Source of the DNA: Tolypothrix campylonemoides VB511288
GTDB lineage: Bacteria > Cyanobacteriota > Cyanobacteriia > Cyanobacteriales > Nostocaceae
Direction of reading: 5' to 3'
DNA length: 39,482 bases
Assembly: GCA_000828075.3 (NCBI GenBank)
Contig: JXCB02000033.1
Location: 295,124 to 334,605 of the forward strand
Part shown: in pieces, positions 8,495-16,631 of the stretch
Layout of the letters: every line of letters starts with the position of its first letter
Numbering within the stretch: position 1 is the stretch's first letter
The notes under the pieces: generated by a model
What the model was told of the DNA's origin: nothing
What the model saw: only the letters and a program-made list of their open reading frames with translations
Database searches by the model: none
Made by a program: the position numbers and the translations under genes

Positions 8495-11464
8495 TTGTTG
8501 CTGATACAAACAGTAGTAATAACCCTTCAGCGCCATTAATTCTTTGTGGGTTCCCTGTTCCACTACTGCACCTTGATCCATCATGAGAATCACATCAGCA
8601 TTGCGGATAGTACTTAATCTATGAGTTATAAAAAATACTGTTTTTTCTTGAAATGCTTCAGCCAAGTTGCGGCAGACTTGTGCTTCTGCGTTGTAGTCTA
8701 AGGCGCTGGTGGCTTCATCAAGGATGAGCAATTGGGGATTTTGCAGGACGGTGCGGGCGATCGCAATCCTTTGTCTTTGTCCCCCAGAAAGCCCTGAACC
8801 CCGTTCACCTACAGATGTGTTGTAGCCGTTGGGCAACGACATAATAAAATCATGGGCATAGGCAATCTTGGCAGCAGTAATAATCTCCTCATCACTAGCA
8901 TCAGGACACGCCAAGGCAATGTTTTCTCGCACTGTCCCGTCAAATAATAAGGTATCTTGTAGCACCATGCCTATCTGACGCCGCAGAGAGTAAAGTTCTA
9001 CTTTGCTGATGTCGTAACCGTCTATCAAGATTTTCCCTGACTTGGGTTCGTAAAGCCTTTGTAGCAATTTCAACAGTGTACTTTTTCCAGAACCGCTTTG
9101 ACCGACAACGCCTATAAACGAACCAGCAGGAAAATCTAGGTTGATGTTGCTTAGTTGCAAAGGTCCATTTGCACGGAAGCTGAAAGAAAGATTTTCGTAG
9201 CGGACGTTCCCTTCAATTGCAGGCATAAGGATGTTTTGACGTTCGCCTTCTGTTTCTTGGGGTGAGTCGAGAATATCACTGAGACGTTGTAGAGACAGGG
9301 CAGTTTCTTGGAAATTTTGCCACAGTTGCACCAAGCGCAACAGAGGGCTGGTAACATAGCCGGAAATGATGCGGAAGGCAATGAGTTGTCCCAAGGTAAG
9401 TTGCCCGTTGAGGACAAGATACGCCCCCACCCACAGCACCAGCAGACTGGAGAGTTTATTGAGGAAGTTGCTTAAAGAACCAGCAGTTGTTTGGGTAGAG
9501 ATAGTCTTGAAGCCAGCACTGATATAGCGGGCGTAGCGTTCTTGCCATTGCCAACGCGATCGCATCTCCAAATTTTGCGCCTTGACTGTCTGCATTCCCG
9601 CCATCACTTCCACCAAGTAGGAGTGTGTCTCGGCGTTGCGTTCGGCTTTTTCATGCAACTGTCGCCGCATGACTGGAGAAACCAACAAATTCAACAAGGC
9701 AAACAGCGGTACTGTTGCTAGTGCTACTAAAGACAGCACCCAGCTATAAATCGCCATCACGAAGATGTAGATGACTGAAAAAACCGCATCCATCACCACT
9801 GTGAGGGCTGTACCTGTAAGGAAGGATCGGATGTGTTCGAGTTCATTAACTCGCGTTGCCAATTCCCCCACGGGACGACGATCAAAATAAGATAAGGGCA
9901 GACGCAACAGGTGATTAATAACTTCAGAACCCAACGATAAGTCAATACGGTTAGTGGTATCCACAAACAAATGCGTGCGGACATTAGTTAACACCGCTTC
10001 CACCACCGACACCACAATCAAAAAGATACCAAAAACTGTCAAAGTGTCAGGGCTGTTGCCAATCAGTACTTTGTCAATAATCACCTGTGTGACTAGGGGA
10101 TTCACCAACCCAAAAATTTGCACGACGATAGAAGCAATTAGCACTTCAATCAGTACCTTGCGGTGGCGACGTAATGCAGGTACAAACCACGAAAGACCAA
10201 ACCGCGACTTAGGTGTTTCTTTTGTCGGTTGCAGCAGCAGCACTTCGCCTTCTTGTCCCCAGGTTTCGGCAAAGTCTCGTGATTTGCGGCGCACTAGTCC
10301 CATTTCTGGAACGGCAATGAGTAATTCTTGGTTGCTGGTTTTGTAGATAATGGCAAAACTGTCTTGCCAGGAAATCATCACCGGAGGTTGCAAGCGACTG
10401 ACTGCGGATGCGGGAATCTTGACTATCTGGGTTGTCAGCCCCATCAACTCTGCTACCGCCGCACAAAATTGCAGAGATATACTGCTGGTGCGTTCATACT
10501 GTTTCGTCACAACCCGCCGCAGCATATCTCGGCGAAAGGGAATGTTATAATACTGGCTCAACATCTGGAAGCAAGCCAAGGATGCATCCACCGGACCTCT
10601 TGCCCGGATATAGGGGTACTTTGCCCGTTTAGACTGCTTAGCTGATTCTGGTGTTGTGGCAATCTCTGGGGCGTAAGGAATTTCTGCTAGCCAAGAATCT
10701 GCTGTTGTTAGCGTTGGTGGGCTTTCTGGTAGTGCTGGAAGCAAAGATTTGGGTAAACCTACCAGACGCATATTTGCGTTGAGGTACAGTTTGGGGTTAG
10801 TACCATTTAACTCTAGAGGGCTACCTACCGGAAACTCAGCCTGAGAACTGCTGCTTACTAGCCACAGATAATCCCCTTTATAAAGGGGGGATCTCATATC
10901 TTTTGCTGCAGGAAGCGTCAGCACAATAGCAGCTTCCCAAGCAGTTCGCGATAGTCTAACTAAATCAGTTTTGCCATCAGCCCGCCGAGTGAGTTCTTCG
11001 CCCAACAACTCATACACTTCTACTAATGCTGCATTTCGCTGCAACGCCTTTGCAAAAGCCGACTCGTGCTTAATGACACTGAGAAAATCGCCGATCGCTA
11101 AACTGAAGCAAATCACTTCTGTAGAGGCGATCGCTGTTTCGCAAGCCACACCCCGCACATGACTCACCCAACCCAAAACCTCCCGTGGTTGCAGCAACTT
11201 CAATGTGTCAGGTTTGTCTGTGCGAGGGTCGAAGCCTAACAGGCGGGCTTGTCCAGAGTAGATAATGCTAATCTGTTGGGGCATGACTTCCCGCGTCACT
11301 ATCGCCTGACCCATGCGGTAGCGCAAAAATTGTACCTTTGTTAATAAATTTTCTAGTACATTCTCCGGCAGGTGTTTGAAAGGAAATATATCTGCAAAAA
11401 ACTCTTTAATATCAATAGTGGTATTAGTCATATTCTGCACCAAATTTTTATAACCTCTCGCCAT
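8477..11464 (-). CDS. Type I secretion ABC exporter with cNMP-binding-like and degenerate C39 domains
   Basis: A 995-aa exporter. Residues about 19-150 resemble a cyclic-nucleotide-binding (Crp-like) domain. Residues about 285-415 form a C39-like peptidase domain whose catalytic Cys position is Ala (VDASLAC, Ala294) and whose His position is Ser (SWQDSFAIIY, Ser369), so it should bind but not cleave cargo, like the HlyB C39-like domain. Six membrane helices follow (about 435-710), then the nucleotide-binding domain: Walker A GQSGSGKS 788-795, LSGGQ 892-896, Walker B LLILDE 912-917, switch His948. It starts 11 bp after the PPIase gene, so the two are co-transcribed. An ATG at 11431 (MTNTTIDIKEF) is an alternative start. 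An in-frame palindromic repeat at about 10870-10892 encodes RSPLYKGD in the linker between the first two domains. Likely cargo: an unprocessed protein such as the neighbouring PPC protein. Confidence 0.92.
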   Translation of the reverse strand: MARGYKNLVQNMTNTTIDIKEFFADIFPFKHLPENVLENLLTKVQFLRYRMGQAIVTREVMPQQISIIYSGQARLLGFDPRTDKPDTLKLLQPREVLGWVSHVRGVACETAIASTEVICFSLAIGDFLSVIKHESAFAKALQRNAALVEVYELLGEELTRRADGKTDLVRLSRTAWEAAIVLTLPAAKDMRSPLYKGDYLWLVSSSSQAEFPVGSPLELNGTNPKLYLNANMRLVGLPKSLLPALPESPPTLTTADSWLAEIPYAPEIATTPESAKQSKRAKYPYIRARGPVDASLACFQMLSQYYNIPFRRDMLRRVVTKQYERTSSISLQFCAAVAELMGLTTQIVKIPASAVSRLQPPVMISWQDSFAIIYKTSNQELLIAVPEMGLVRRKSRDFAETWGQEGEVLLLQPTKETPKSRFGLSWFVPALRRHRKVLIEVLIASIVVQIFGLVNPLVTQVIIDKVLIGNSPDTLTVFGIFLIVVSVVEAVLTNVRTHLFVDTTNRIDLSLGSEVINHLLRLPLSYFDRRPVGELATRVNELEHIRSFLTGTALTVVMDAVFSVIYIFVMAIYSWVLSLVALATVPLFALLNLLVSPVMRRQLHEKAERNAETHSYLVEVMAGMQTVKAQNLEMRSRWQWQERYARYISAGFKTISTQTTAGSLSNFLNKLSSLLVLWVGAYLVLNGQLTLGQLIAFRIISGYVTSPLLRLVQLWQNFQETALSLQRLSDILDSPQETEGERQNILMPAIEGNVRYENLSFSFRANGPLQLSNINLDFPAGSFIGVVGQSGSGKSTLLKLLQRLYEPKSGKILIDGYDISKVELYSLRRQIGMVLQDTLLFDGTVRENIALACPDASDEEIITAAKIAYAHDFIMSLPNGYNTSVGERGSGLSGGQRQRIAIARTVLQNPQLLILDEATSALDYNAEAQVCRNLAEAFQEKTVFFITHRLSTIRNADVILMMDQGAVVEQGTHKELMALKGYYYCLYQQQEGGRE
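10870..10892. repeat. Palindromic CCCCTTTATAAAGGGG repeat inserted in frame in the exporter gene
   Basis: A self-complementary sequence centred on TTTATAAA with C-run and G-run arms. This is the core of a repeat widely scattered in cyanobacterial genomes. It stays in frame and adds RSPLYKGD to the linker between the cNMP-like and C39-like domains. Confidence 0.6.
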
Positions 11465-11475
11465 CCGCTTTTGTT

Positions 11476-12285
11476 TTAGGCGACGTTAGTCTCCTGAATC
11501 TGTGCTGGTTTGGCGTTGACTCCCATCCAGATTTTCTCTTCAGGCGAGAGTTGAGTGAGTTGCTGTTTAAACCAAGCTTCAAACTTTTCCTGCAGCAATC
11601 TTTGGCGCATGAAATTATCTAACTGTGCTGGAACTAGCTTTTCAGTACGCACAATCACCCATGATTCTCCAAAAGGTACCGGTGGCTGAATCACACCAAC
11701 TTGACTTGTGTAAAGTAGTTGGGCAAAATTGGGAGCAACACTACCAAGTTCCACTGGACCAATGATTCCGCCCGTTTGGGCTTCTGGACCCGTAGAATAT
11801 AAAAGCGCAAGTTCAGCAAAGGATTGTTCTCCTTCTTTAATCCGAAAATACAGCTCATTGGCAGTTGCTCTTTGTTCGGTTCTAATTAAGGAGTAAATAA
11901 CTTTATCTAGCTGTTTTTTGCGTTTGAGAAAGTAAGATTCTAGTTGATGTCCCCAAGAGGCTTGTTTGAACTTTTCAATTCTGAGCTTTCGCGTTACCAT
12001 GAGTTCTAACTGTTCTTGGGTCAAACCGTAACGTTCCCGCCAATCTTGTCTTTTATCTTCGCTTGTCAAATCCCAATGCTGGTAAAATTCCTCTAGAGCA
12101 TCAGCCGTTTCTTCTTTTGTGCAAGTGATTGGGGCGATCGCCTGATCAATAATGCTTTCGCATATTAATTGCGGAATGATGTTATAACTAGCTAGTAAAG
12201 GAATAATTTCAGAAGCTGCAATGCTTCCAAAGGGAGCCGCCCAAAGGGCGATCGCGCGATTACCAATTTGTAAAACTGTAGTCAT
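11476..12285 (-). CDS. Parvulin-type peptidyl-prolyl isomerase (PpiC/SurA-like), cytoplasmic
   Basis: About 269 aa from the ATG at 12285. Upstream in-frame starts (ATG 12348, TTG 12390) are possible but add no conserved sequence. The N-terminal half is a helical SurA-like region (TSEDKRQDWRERYGLTQEQLE). The rotamase core is in the second half: ANELYFRIKEGEQSFAELAL, then TGGIIGPVELGSVAPNFAQLL and GVIQPPVPFGESWVIVRTEK. No signal peptide is visible, so it probably acts in the cytoplasm. It lies between the PPC protein gene and the ABC exporter, 11 bp before the latter. The arrangement suggests it keeps the cargo in a secretion-competent state or helps load it; that role is inferred from context only. 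Confidence 0.88.
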   Translation of the reverse strand: MTTVLQIGNRAIALWAAPFGSIAASEIIPLLASYNIIPQLICESIIDQAIAPITCTKEETADALEEFYQHWDLTSEDKRQDWRERYGLTQEQLELMVTRKLRIEKFKQASWGHQLESYFLKRKKQLDKVIYSLIRTEQRATANELYFRIKEGEQSFAELALLYSTGPEAQTGGIIGPVELGSVAPNFAQLLYTSQVGVIQPPVPFGESWVIVRTEKLVPAQLDNFMRQRLLQEKFEAWFKQQLTQLSPEEKIWMGVNAKPAQIQETNVA

Positions 12286-12403
12286 ATTTATTGGAATAAC
12301 TCTTCCAAGCGTGTGCAAATATTTAAAAAATGCAGTAACCTTGAACATGAGCGGCAAAGTCCAAGTGTGGATCTCTGCCGCTGTAATCAATTAGAACTTA
12401 TTG

Positions 12404-12492
12404 GAAGCATTGTCATGCAATGCTTTCAATTACTTGCTGTTCACTGAACTTTCCACCATAACACCTCTCAAGCGATGCTTAAACTTAAGCAT
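12404..12492 (-). terminator. Two stem-loops after the PPC protein gene
   Basis: Two short hairpins separate the PPC and PPIase genes. One is ATGCTTAA-AC-TTAAGCAT at 12475-12492, overlapping the PPC stop codon. The other is GGAAGCATTG paired with CAATGCTTTC (one G-U) at 12403-12427. Neither is followed by a clear U-run, so they may attenuate or protect the transcript rather than end it. Confidence 0.35.
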
Positions 12493-13385
12493 AAGGGGTA
12501 GTAAAGTGGTCAAAGGTCAGGTTGTAGTTGGTGCTAGCATTACCGAACTGATAGACCTGGAGGTAGTAGCTACCAGCATCGTCAATCCCAAAAAGAGTAT
12601 CGGAATTAGTACCACCTCTGGCAGACCGCACGATTTCATCGCCCGAGTCAACGTTGCGATCTCCGTTACGGTCACGAATCAGTCGGATATCAGCATCGGC
12701 GCTGAGTCCGCTTAGTCTAATGTTGACACCCTCAAATGAGCCGATAGAGAAGGCGTAGACATCAGAGGTATCGTTGTTATCAACGCGACCAGTTTGGGTG
12801 ACATCGTGTGACAGGTTGCCAAGATTAACTTCTCTGGGGAGAAGGTTGCTAGGATTAGCAGTAGACAAGGCTAAATCGTAAGTCACATTGCCACTGCTGG
12901 TTGAATAGCGACTAACTTGGGCAAAATAGGTACCAGCAGATCGATCAGCAAGATTAATCGAGTCATCGTTGTTACTTCCTCGAGCGGAACTTGCGACGAA
13001 CTGATCGCTATTCACGTCGAAGCGACCGTTACCGTTGCTGTCTCGATACAATCTTAAATCGGCATCATCTCACATCTTGCACCAAGAAAATTTGATGGTA
13101 CTTCGTTACTCAGTATGAAACCAAAAGTCCTTTATATAGCGAGAAAAGCCAATAAAAATAATGTAGCTTTATTGCACATATTTTTGGTTTGTACGGTTTT
13201 CTACGGATAGGTGCAAGATGTGAGTCATCGCCATTGGTAATACCTGTAAGTGCCAGGTTGATATCACTGGTGCTGCCGATTCTAAACTCAAACACATCAG
13301 TAGCTTGCGTTGGAGTTAAAGAGTAGTTATTGCGGATAACAGGGGTACCGTTAGAGGGTAGAGTACCGACATCGTAGTTAGACAT
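12485..13385 (-). pseudogene. Two-domain PPC (pre-peptidase C-terminal-like) protein, interrupted by a MITE
   Basis: The gene starts at ATG 13385 with a good Shine-Dalgarno sequence (AAGGA) and reads MSNYDVGTLPSNGTP. It is broken after LALTGITNGDD by a 156-bp insertion, which adds a foreign tail and a stop at 13110. The rest continues after the insert as ADLRLYRDSNGNGRFD to the stop at 12485. Removing the insert plus one 4-bp target duplication leaves 741 bp, an exact 246-codon frame. The rebuilt protein has two PPC-like beta domains, each with DVFEF/DVYAF, an acidic RDSNGNGRFD/RDRNGDRNVD loop and a GTYFAQV/GSYYLQV strand. It has no Sec signal, fitting a type I secretion cargo for the exporter downstream. 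As it stands it is probably inactive. Confidence 0.85.
13069..13224. mobile_element. 156-bp MITE with 15-bp terminal inverted repeats and TCAT target duplication
   Basis: The ends are perfect 15-bp inverted repeats, CTCACATCTTGCACC at 13069-13083 and its complement at 13210-13224. They are flanked by a direct TCAT at 13065-13068 and 13225-13228. The interior is AT-rich, non-coding and too short for a transposase, so it must have moved in trans. Removing it with one TCAT restores the PPC reading frame exactly, which supports both ends. The parent IS family is not recognised. Confidence 0.9.
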
Positions 13386-13455
13386 TTTTTAGTCCTTTTA
13401 GATTTTGATAGTGATTTGGTCAAGCCAAGGTAAGTTTTAGTTCCGTCAAAGATGT

Positions 13456-13735
13456 CATTTCTTTTGTCTGGAATTTAACTTTCCTTGAACCTTGATTTAC
13501 TTATCGGGGATTGTTCGGAATTGTACGCAAATATTAAGAAAATTCTTTTGTCTTTTACGTACTTTTCCTTGATCCCTCATTTACTTATTCAGGGGTTCTT
13601 TGGAGTTTTACGCAAATCTTCAGAAGAAATTTCTTTTGTGTTTTACGTGATTTTCCTGGAACCCTTATTTACTTCATCAGTGCTTGCCAGAGCAATTACG
13701 CAAGCACTGAAAAACATTTACATTTCTTGACAAAA
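13456..13735. repeat. Degenerate tandem repeats of about 84-88 bp upstream of the PPC gene
   Basis: Three diverged units begin with TTCCTTGAAC (13481), TTCCTTGATC (13565) and TTCCTGGAAC (13653). Each goes on with ATTTACTT, TACGCAA, a run like TTCTTTTGT and TTTTACGT. A partial unit precedes them. They lie directly upstream of the PPC gene on its 5' side and may be a regulatory array or decayed long tandem repeats. The open frame across them on the plus strand is a by-product. Confidence 0.55.
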
Positions 13736-13740
13736 AACCG

Positions 13741-14212
13741 TATGGAGTGCGATCGCTCATGATAAAAAACTGTGGCAAACTGTCTATAACAATAGGGCTA
13801 TGATGTGCTTGGGGTAAGGCTGCACATACAATGACGAACCCAAGTATATGCCCGTGTCAATCAATCAAGACTGATAGTTATAACTATTTTCATTTGAGGC
13901 AAAAATACCTTGCGTCCCTGAATTTGGTATTCTGTTTTTGGTAGCAGAGGCTGATTTATATCAATCCTTATGAGGGATTGATATAAAGTTGAAACTGGTT
14001 ACAAAGTGTTAATTCATTCTTCATAATCATTTACAAATAGCTTCTAATCCCAATTCTCTGTAAACTTGCACTTAATACTAGCTCTTTCACTCTTGGCGCG
14101 CTTGGCGACGCCAGTCGCTGTGAGTTCGGGAAACCCTCCTGCAGCGCTGGCTCGTCTTGGCGGTTCGTTTAATAAATATTAAGTGCATATTCATGGAGAA
14201 TTGGTAGAAGTA
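13741..14212. other. Intergenic region with a hairpin and an inverted-repeat element
   Basis: No convincing gene. An 11-bp stem (TATATCAATCC with its complement, loop of 7) lies at 13957-13985. A 121-bp unit bounded by perfect 10-bp inverted repeats TGCACTTAAT at 14067-14076 and 14178-14187 holds a GC-rich core with the motif CAGTCGCTGTGAGTTCGGG; that core recurs near 19.5 kb. No target duplication is visible around it. Confidence 0.5.
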
Positions 14213-14247
14213 AAAAAACCCGGTTTGTTTGAAAAACCGGGTTTTTT
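14213..14247 (-). terminator. Strong bidirectional rho-independent terminator
   Basis: A perfect 14-bp stem (AAAAAACCCGGTTT at 14213-14226 with 14234-14247) and 7-nt loop give U-runs on both strands. It lies about 100 bp beyond the stop of the minus-strand gene at 14350-15042 and would end that transcript. Confidence 0.8.
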
Positions 14248-14349
14248 AGACTATAAAATTTAACAGTTTAGATTCACAATGCAGCTTGTTCTCCTACTGC
14301 CGATTTTTTACCAAAGTCCACAAAAGACAAAATGGTGGCAAACTTAAGA

Positions 14350-15042
14350 TTAAATTGCCTTTTTTTCCACAAATGCCAGCCGTCCTTCCTTGTAAGCTTG
14401 CCTTAGAGCGACAGCTTCTGCCACAATACTCTGTGCGCTCAAACCCTCCTCATCCATCATCTTTTGCAGAGTAGTCCCAGTTTGTTCCTCTGTTTCGTGT
14501 ATCGGCGGAATTTGGCAATACCTCCCTCCATTCTTTGTCCGTCGCCAAATACTTGGTTTTTCAGGTTTTACTTCTCTAGAGGTGCGCTTTTCTCTCATGA
14601 GGGAACGCACAGCCTCTTGGGTGATTGCAGTTAAGTCTAGTAGCCTGTCTATGACTTGCTTGTACTTCTTGTTGTTTTCTGCTAAGTGATATACGGTGCT
14701 TGGTTCAATTTGTGCTAACTCTTGGGGCGAAAACTTTTGAAATGCAGCCGCAATCTTGAGATATCTTTTTTCCTCGCCTTTCCAACCCTGGTCAATAAGT
14801 AGCTTTCTATACTCCCTTAATGAGCGCTTCTGTTTTTGCTTAGCTAACCAAAAAGCATGACGCAGAATTGTTTCAGTGGCATCAGCTAGCATTTCAAAAG
14901 AAATACTGTCGTCAATAAGCTTTTTGACAGCATTAGCTTGTTCTTCAGCTTGTTCTTCTAAATATTGTTGCTCAAAGTCCGATTTTGCAATTGCTTGTTC
15001 GTCACCTTGAGCTGCAATTGCGCTTTTCATTTGTGTCGTCAT
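14350..15042 (-). CDS. Conserved-looking hypothetical protein, helical and charged
   Basis: A 230-aa soluble protein that I do not recognise. It starts with an acidic Gln/Glu-rich helix (EQQYLEEQAEEQANAVKK). The middle contains WLAKQKQKRSLREYRKLLIDQGW, with a spacing reminiscent of DUF3102-like proteins, then FQKFSPQELAQIEPSTVYHLAE and ITQEAVRSLMREKRTS, and it ends in helices. No membrane segment or signal is visible. The composition suggests a nucleic-acid-associated or plasmid-type accessory protein, but that is a guess. The start ATG at 15042 lies 24 bp downstream of a decayed reading frame on the same strand, and a strong terminator follows the gene. Protein-like composition and clean ends make it likely real. 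Confidence 0.6.
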   Translation of the reverse strand: MTTQMKSAIAAQGDEQAIAKSDFEQQYLEEQAEEQANAVKKLIDDSISFEMLADATETILRHAFWLAKQKQKRSLREYRKLLIDQGWKGEEKRYLKIAAAFQKFSPQELAQIEPSTVYHLAENNKKYKQVIDRLLDLTAITQEAVRSLMREKRTSREVKPEKPSIWRRTKNGGRYCQIPPIHETEEQTGTTLQKMMDEEGLSAQSIVAEAVALRQAYKEGRLAFVEKKAI

Positions 15043-15065
15043 GGTATTAAATAATACTGTTTTTT

Positions 15066-15490
15066 TTAGAATTTCACTATGGGTGTAGAAGAGTAGGAGG
15101 AATCTGTAAACTCAATCTTATTAAATAAAGAATTTGGTTGATTCCCTGTATGATGGTAATCAAGTACGATTTCTAAGTCATTCTGCCCCTTGACGGTGAG
15201 TGTTACCGAGCAATTGGCAATGCCTGTGCCCTTTGAGCCGTTACGCGGAGCGATCGCCTACCTTGTGTTCACCATCATCTGTCATTCAAATCCAAGCTTC
15301 ACTGGTCTACCTGTGAAGCGCCGTTATATAATGCTTCACAAGCACAAAACGCGAATGTCAAACGGCTGAGCATTTGTAACTCCTACCCCAATCAAGGGCG
15401 ATTGCTGGTTGTAGTGCAGTGCTTTCTTGCGAGGCACAAACTGCCCGCATGATTGCCATGCTCCACAAGATCCAAAGTCTGTCTACTAGA
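15066..15490 (-). pseudogene. Decayed gene of unknown function
   Basis: Protein-like segments lie in order on the minus strand but in different frames. First is DFGSCGAWQSCGQF continuing to PLIGVGVTNAQPFDIRVLC. Then come two stops across a small hairpin (GTGAAGC with GCTTCAC, near 15313-15341), then RFTGRPVKLGFE. A one-base shift leads into MTDDGEHKVG. A HIP1-bearing insert near 15240-15262 shifts the frame again into GSKGTGIANCSVTLTVKGQN continuing to FTDSSYSSTPIVKF and a TAA at 15066. The segments read together as one beta-rich protein broken by small repeat insertions and a frameshift. The family is not recognised. Confidence 0.45.
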
Positions 15491-15757
15491 ACAATTGTAC
15501 TATAATAGTGGAAAGAGTAATCCCCAAATCTACTTGATTTTTTGTTGATGATTAGTAAAGTTTTATACTAAGAATTTTGTTGATTGTTCGCTTATTACGC
15601 AAGTTTAACAATAGTAAGAGGATTTGCTCAGAAAAATATTTGACAAGACTATTGGTATCAAAAAAAACAATTCTTTCTTTTGACGTAATGATTTTAGGGA
15701 ACTTTAATGTTTCTTTTATAAGTCTTTAAGATCTCCTTACATCTTACAAATGAGATC
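15491..15757. other. Promoter-bearing spacer before the peptidoglycan-binding gene
   Basis: AT-rich spacer with no gene. The best signal is the promoter-like pair listed separately at 15680-15708; another TTGACA lies at about 15651. Confidence 0.4.
15680..15708 (+). promoter_or_regulatory. Putative sigma70-type promoter
   Basis: TTGACG at 15680-15685 and TTTAAT at 15703-15708 are separated by 17 bp, about 50 bp upstream of the ATG at 15758. The spacing is ideal and the sequences are near consensus. Seen by eye only. Confidence 0.4.
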
Positions 15758-16285
15758 ATGATTCTGTCTGTTGGAACTCGATTCCCTACAAAGAAACCAA
15801 CTTTACAATTTGGTGCGTACGGTCAAATTGTTAAAGAAATGCAGAAAGCCCTAAACCAAAGGCTCGTTCAACTAGATACCGTATCAAGATATCCTTTATC
15901 AGTTTCTACCACAGGTTACTTTGACCGACAAACCCGAGATGCTGTGAAATACTTGCAGTGTCTTGCTTTCTTAACTATAGACGGGGTTGTGGGAGAAAAG
16001 ACTTGGGCGTATTTGTGCCAAGGATCTGGTAGCTTGCCAAAACTTTGTATTGGCAATACGGGAACTATAGTCAAAGCTGTTCAAGAAACCCTCAAAGTTG
16101 GTGGCTACTACTATGGTGCCATTGATGGTATTTTTGGAGCAAAAACTGAGCAAGCAGTCCAAGCTTTTCAAGCAGAACACTTTCTGGTAAGCGATGGCAT
16201 CATTGAAGCATTCACTTGGTACGCCTTGAGCAAGTTAGAGACCCATGCCTCTCGTTGTAACCTAAATGCATTTCGTGGGTATTAA
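15758..16285 (+). CDS. Protein with two peptidoglycan-binding (PG_binding_1) domains
   Basis: 175 aa made almost entirely of two PG_binding_1 repeats. The first (about 16-90) has GQIVKEMQKALNQ, GYFDRQTRDAVKYLQ and DGVVGEKTWAYL. The second (about 95-160) has IGNTGTIVKAVQETLKVGGYY, DGIFGAKTEQAVQAFQ and DGIIEAFTWYAL. These domains bind cell-wall or spore-type peptidoglycan and usually accompany a hydrolase, but no catalytic domain is present. No signal peptide is visible, so export would need another route. The start is an ATG at 15758 preceded by a promoter-like pair; it stands alone. Length and repeats are typical of small cyanobacterial PG-binding proteins. Confidence 0.85.
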   Translation: MILSVGTRFPTKKPTLQFGAYGQIVKEMQKALNQRLVQLDTVSRYPLSVSTTGYFDRQTRDAVKYLQCLAFLTIDGVVGEKTWAYLCQGSGSLPKLCIGNTGTIVKAVQETLKVGGYYYGAIDGIFGAKTEQAVQAFQAEHFLVSDGIIEAFTWYALSKLETHASRCNLNAFRGY

Positions 16286-16625
16286 ATGTTCCTATTAACC
16301 TAAATTTAAGTTAGGTAAATGAACAATCAATCGCTTTATAGAGCGCTTTAGCGCCTGACGAACGTGCTTAATGCAGTGTCAATTACTACTTTAACTGTTA
16401 ATTAAATTTTTTAAGCAGAATTCAGAACGCAGGACTGAGAAAAATTTTCTTTCTCCTGAGTCCTGAATTCTTAATTTTGAATTGTTGAGTTCTGAGTCCT
16501 GGGTTGCTTACCCTGAGTGCTATAAGCAAAATTTAATATTAATCCATCAAAAATGTCAGGAGTTTATCTGAAAAAAGGAGATTCATTCATATATGAATTA
16601 AAAAGCACTTTTTAACAAAAAACTG
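16286..16625. repeat. Intergenic spacer with STRR-type heptamers and an imperfect inverted repeat
   Basis: Consecutive heptamers CAGAATT, CAGAACG, CAGGACT at 16426-16446 are followed by an imperfect complement (CTCCTGAGTCCTGAATTC) at about 16454-16471. The pair could form a hairpin. No gene is seen in the spacer. Confidence 0.5.
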
Positions 16626-16631
16626 ATGCTA

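Noticed and set aside
13485-13730. 81-codon open frame on the plus strand
   Set aside because: It runs through the degenerate tandem repeats and has no start signal or recognisable protein features.
13831-13944. 37-codon ATG frame that might be a leader-type peptide for the exporter
   Set aside because: No GG-type cleavage motif, Nif11-like or other leader features, and it is on the opposite strand; the exporter's C39 domain is also inactive.
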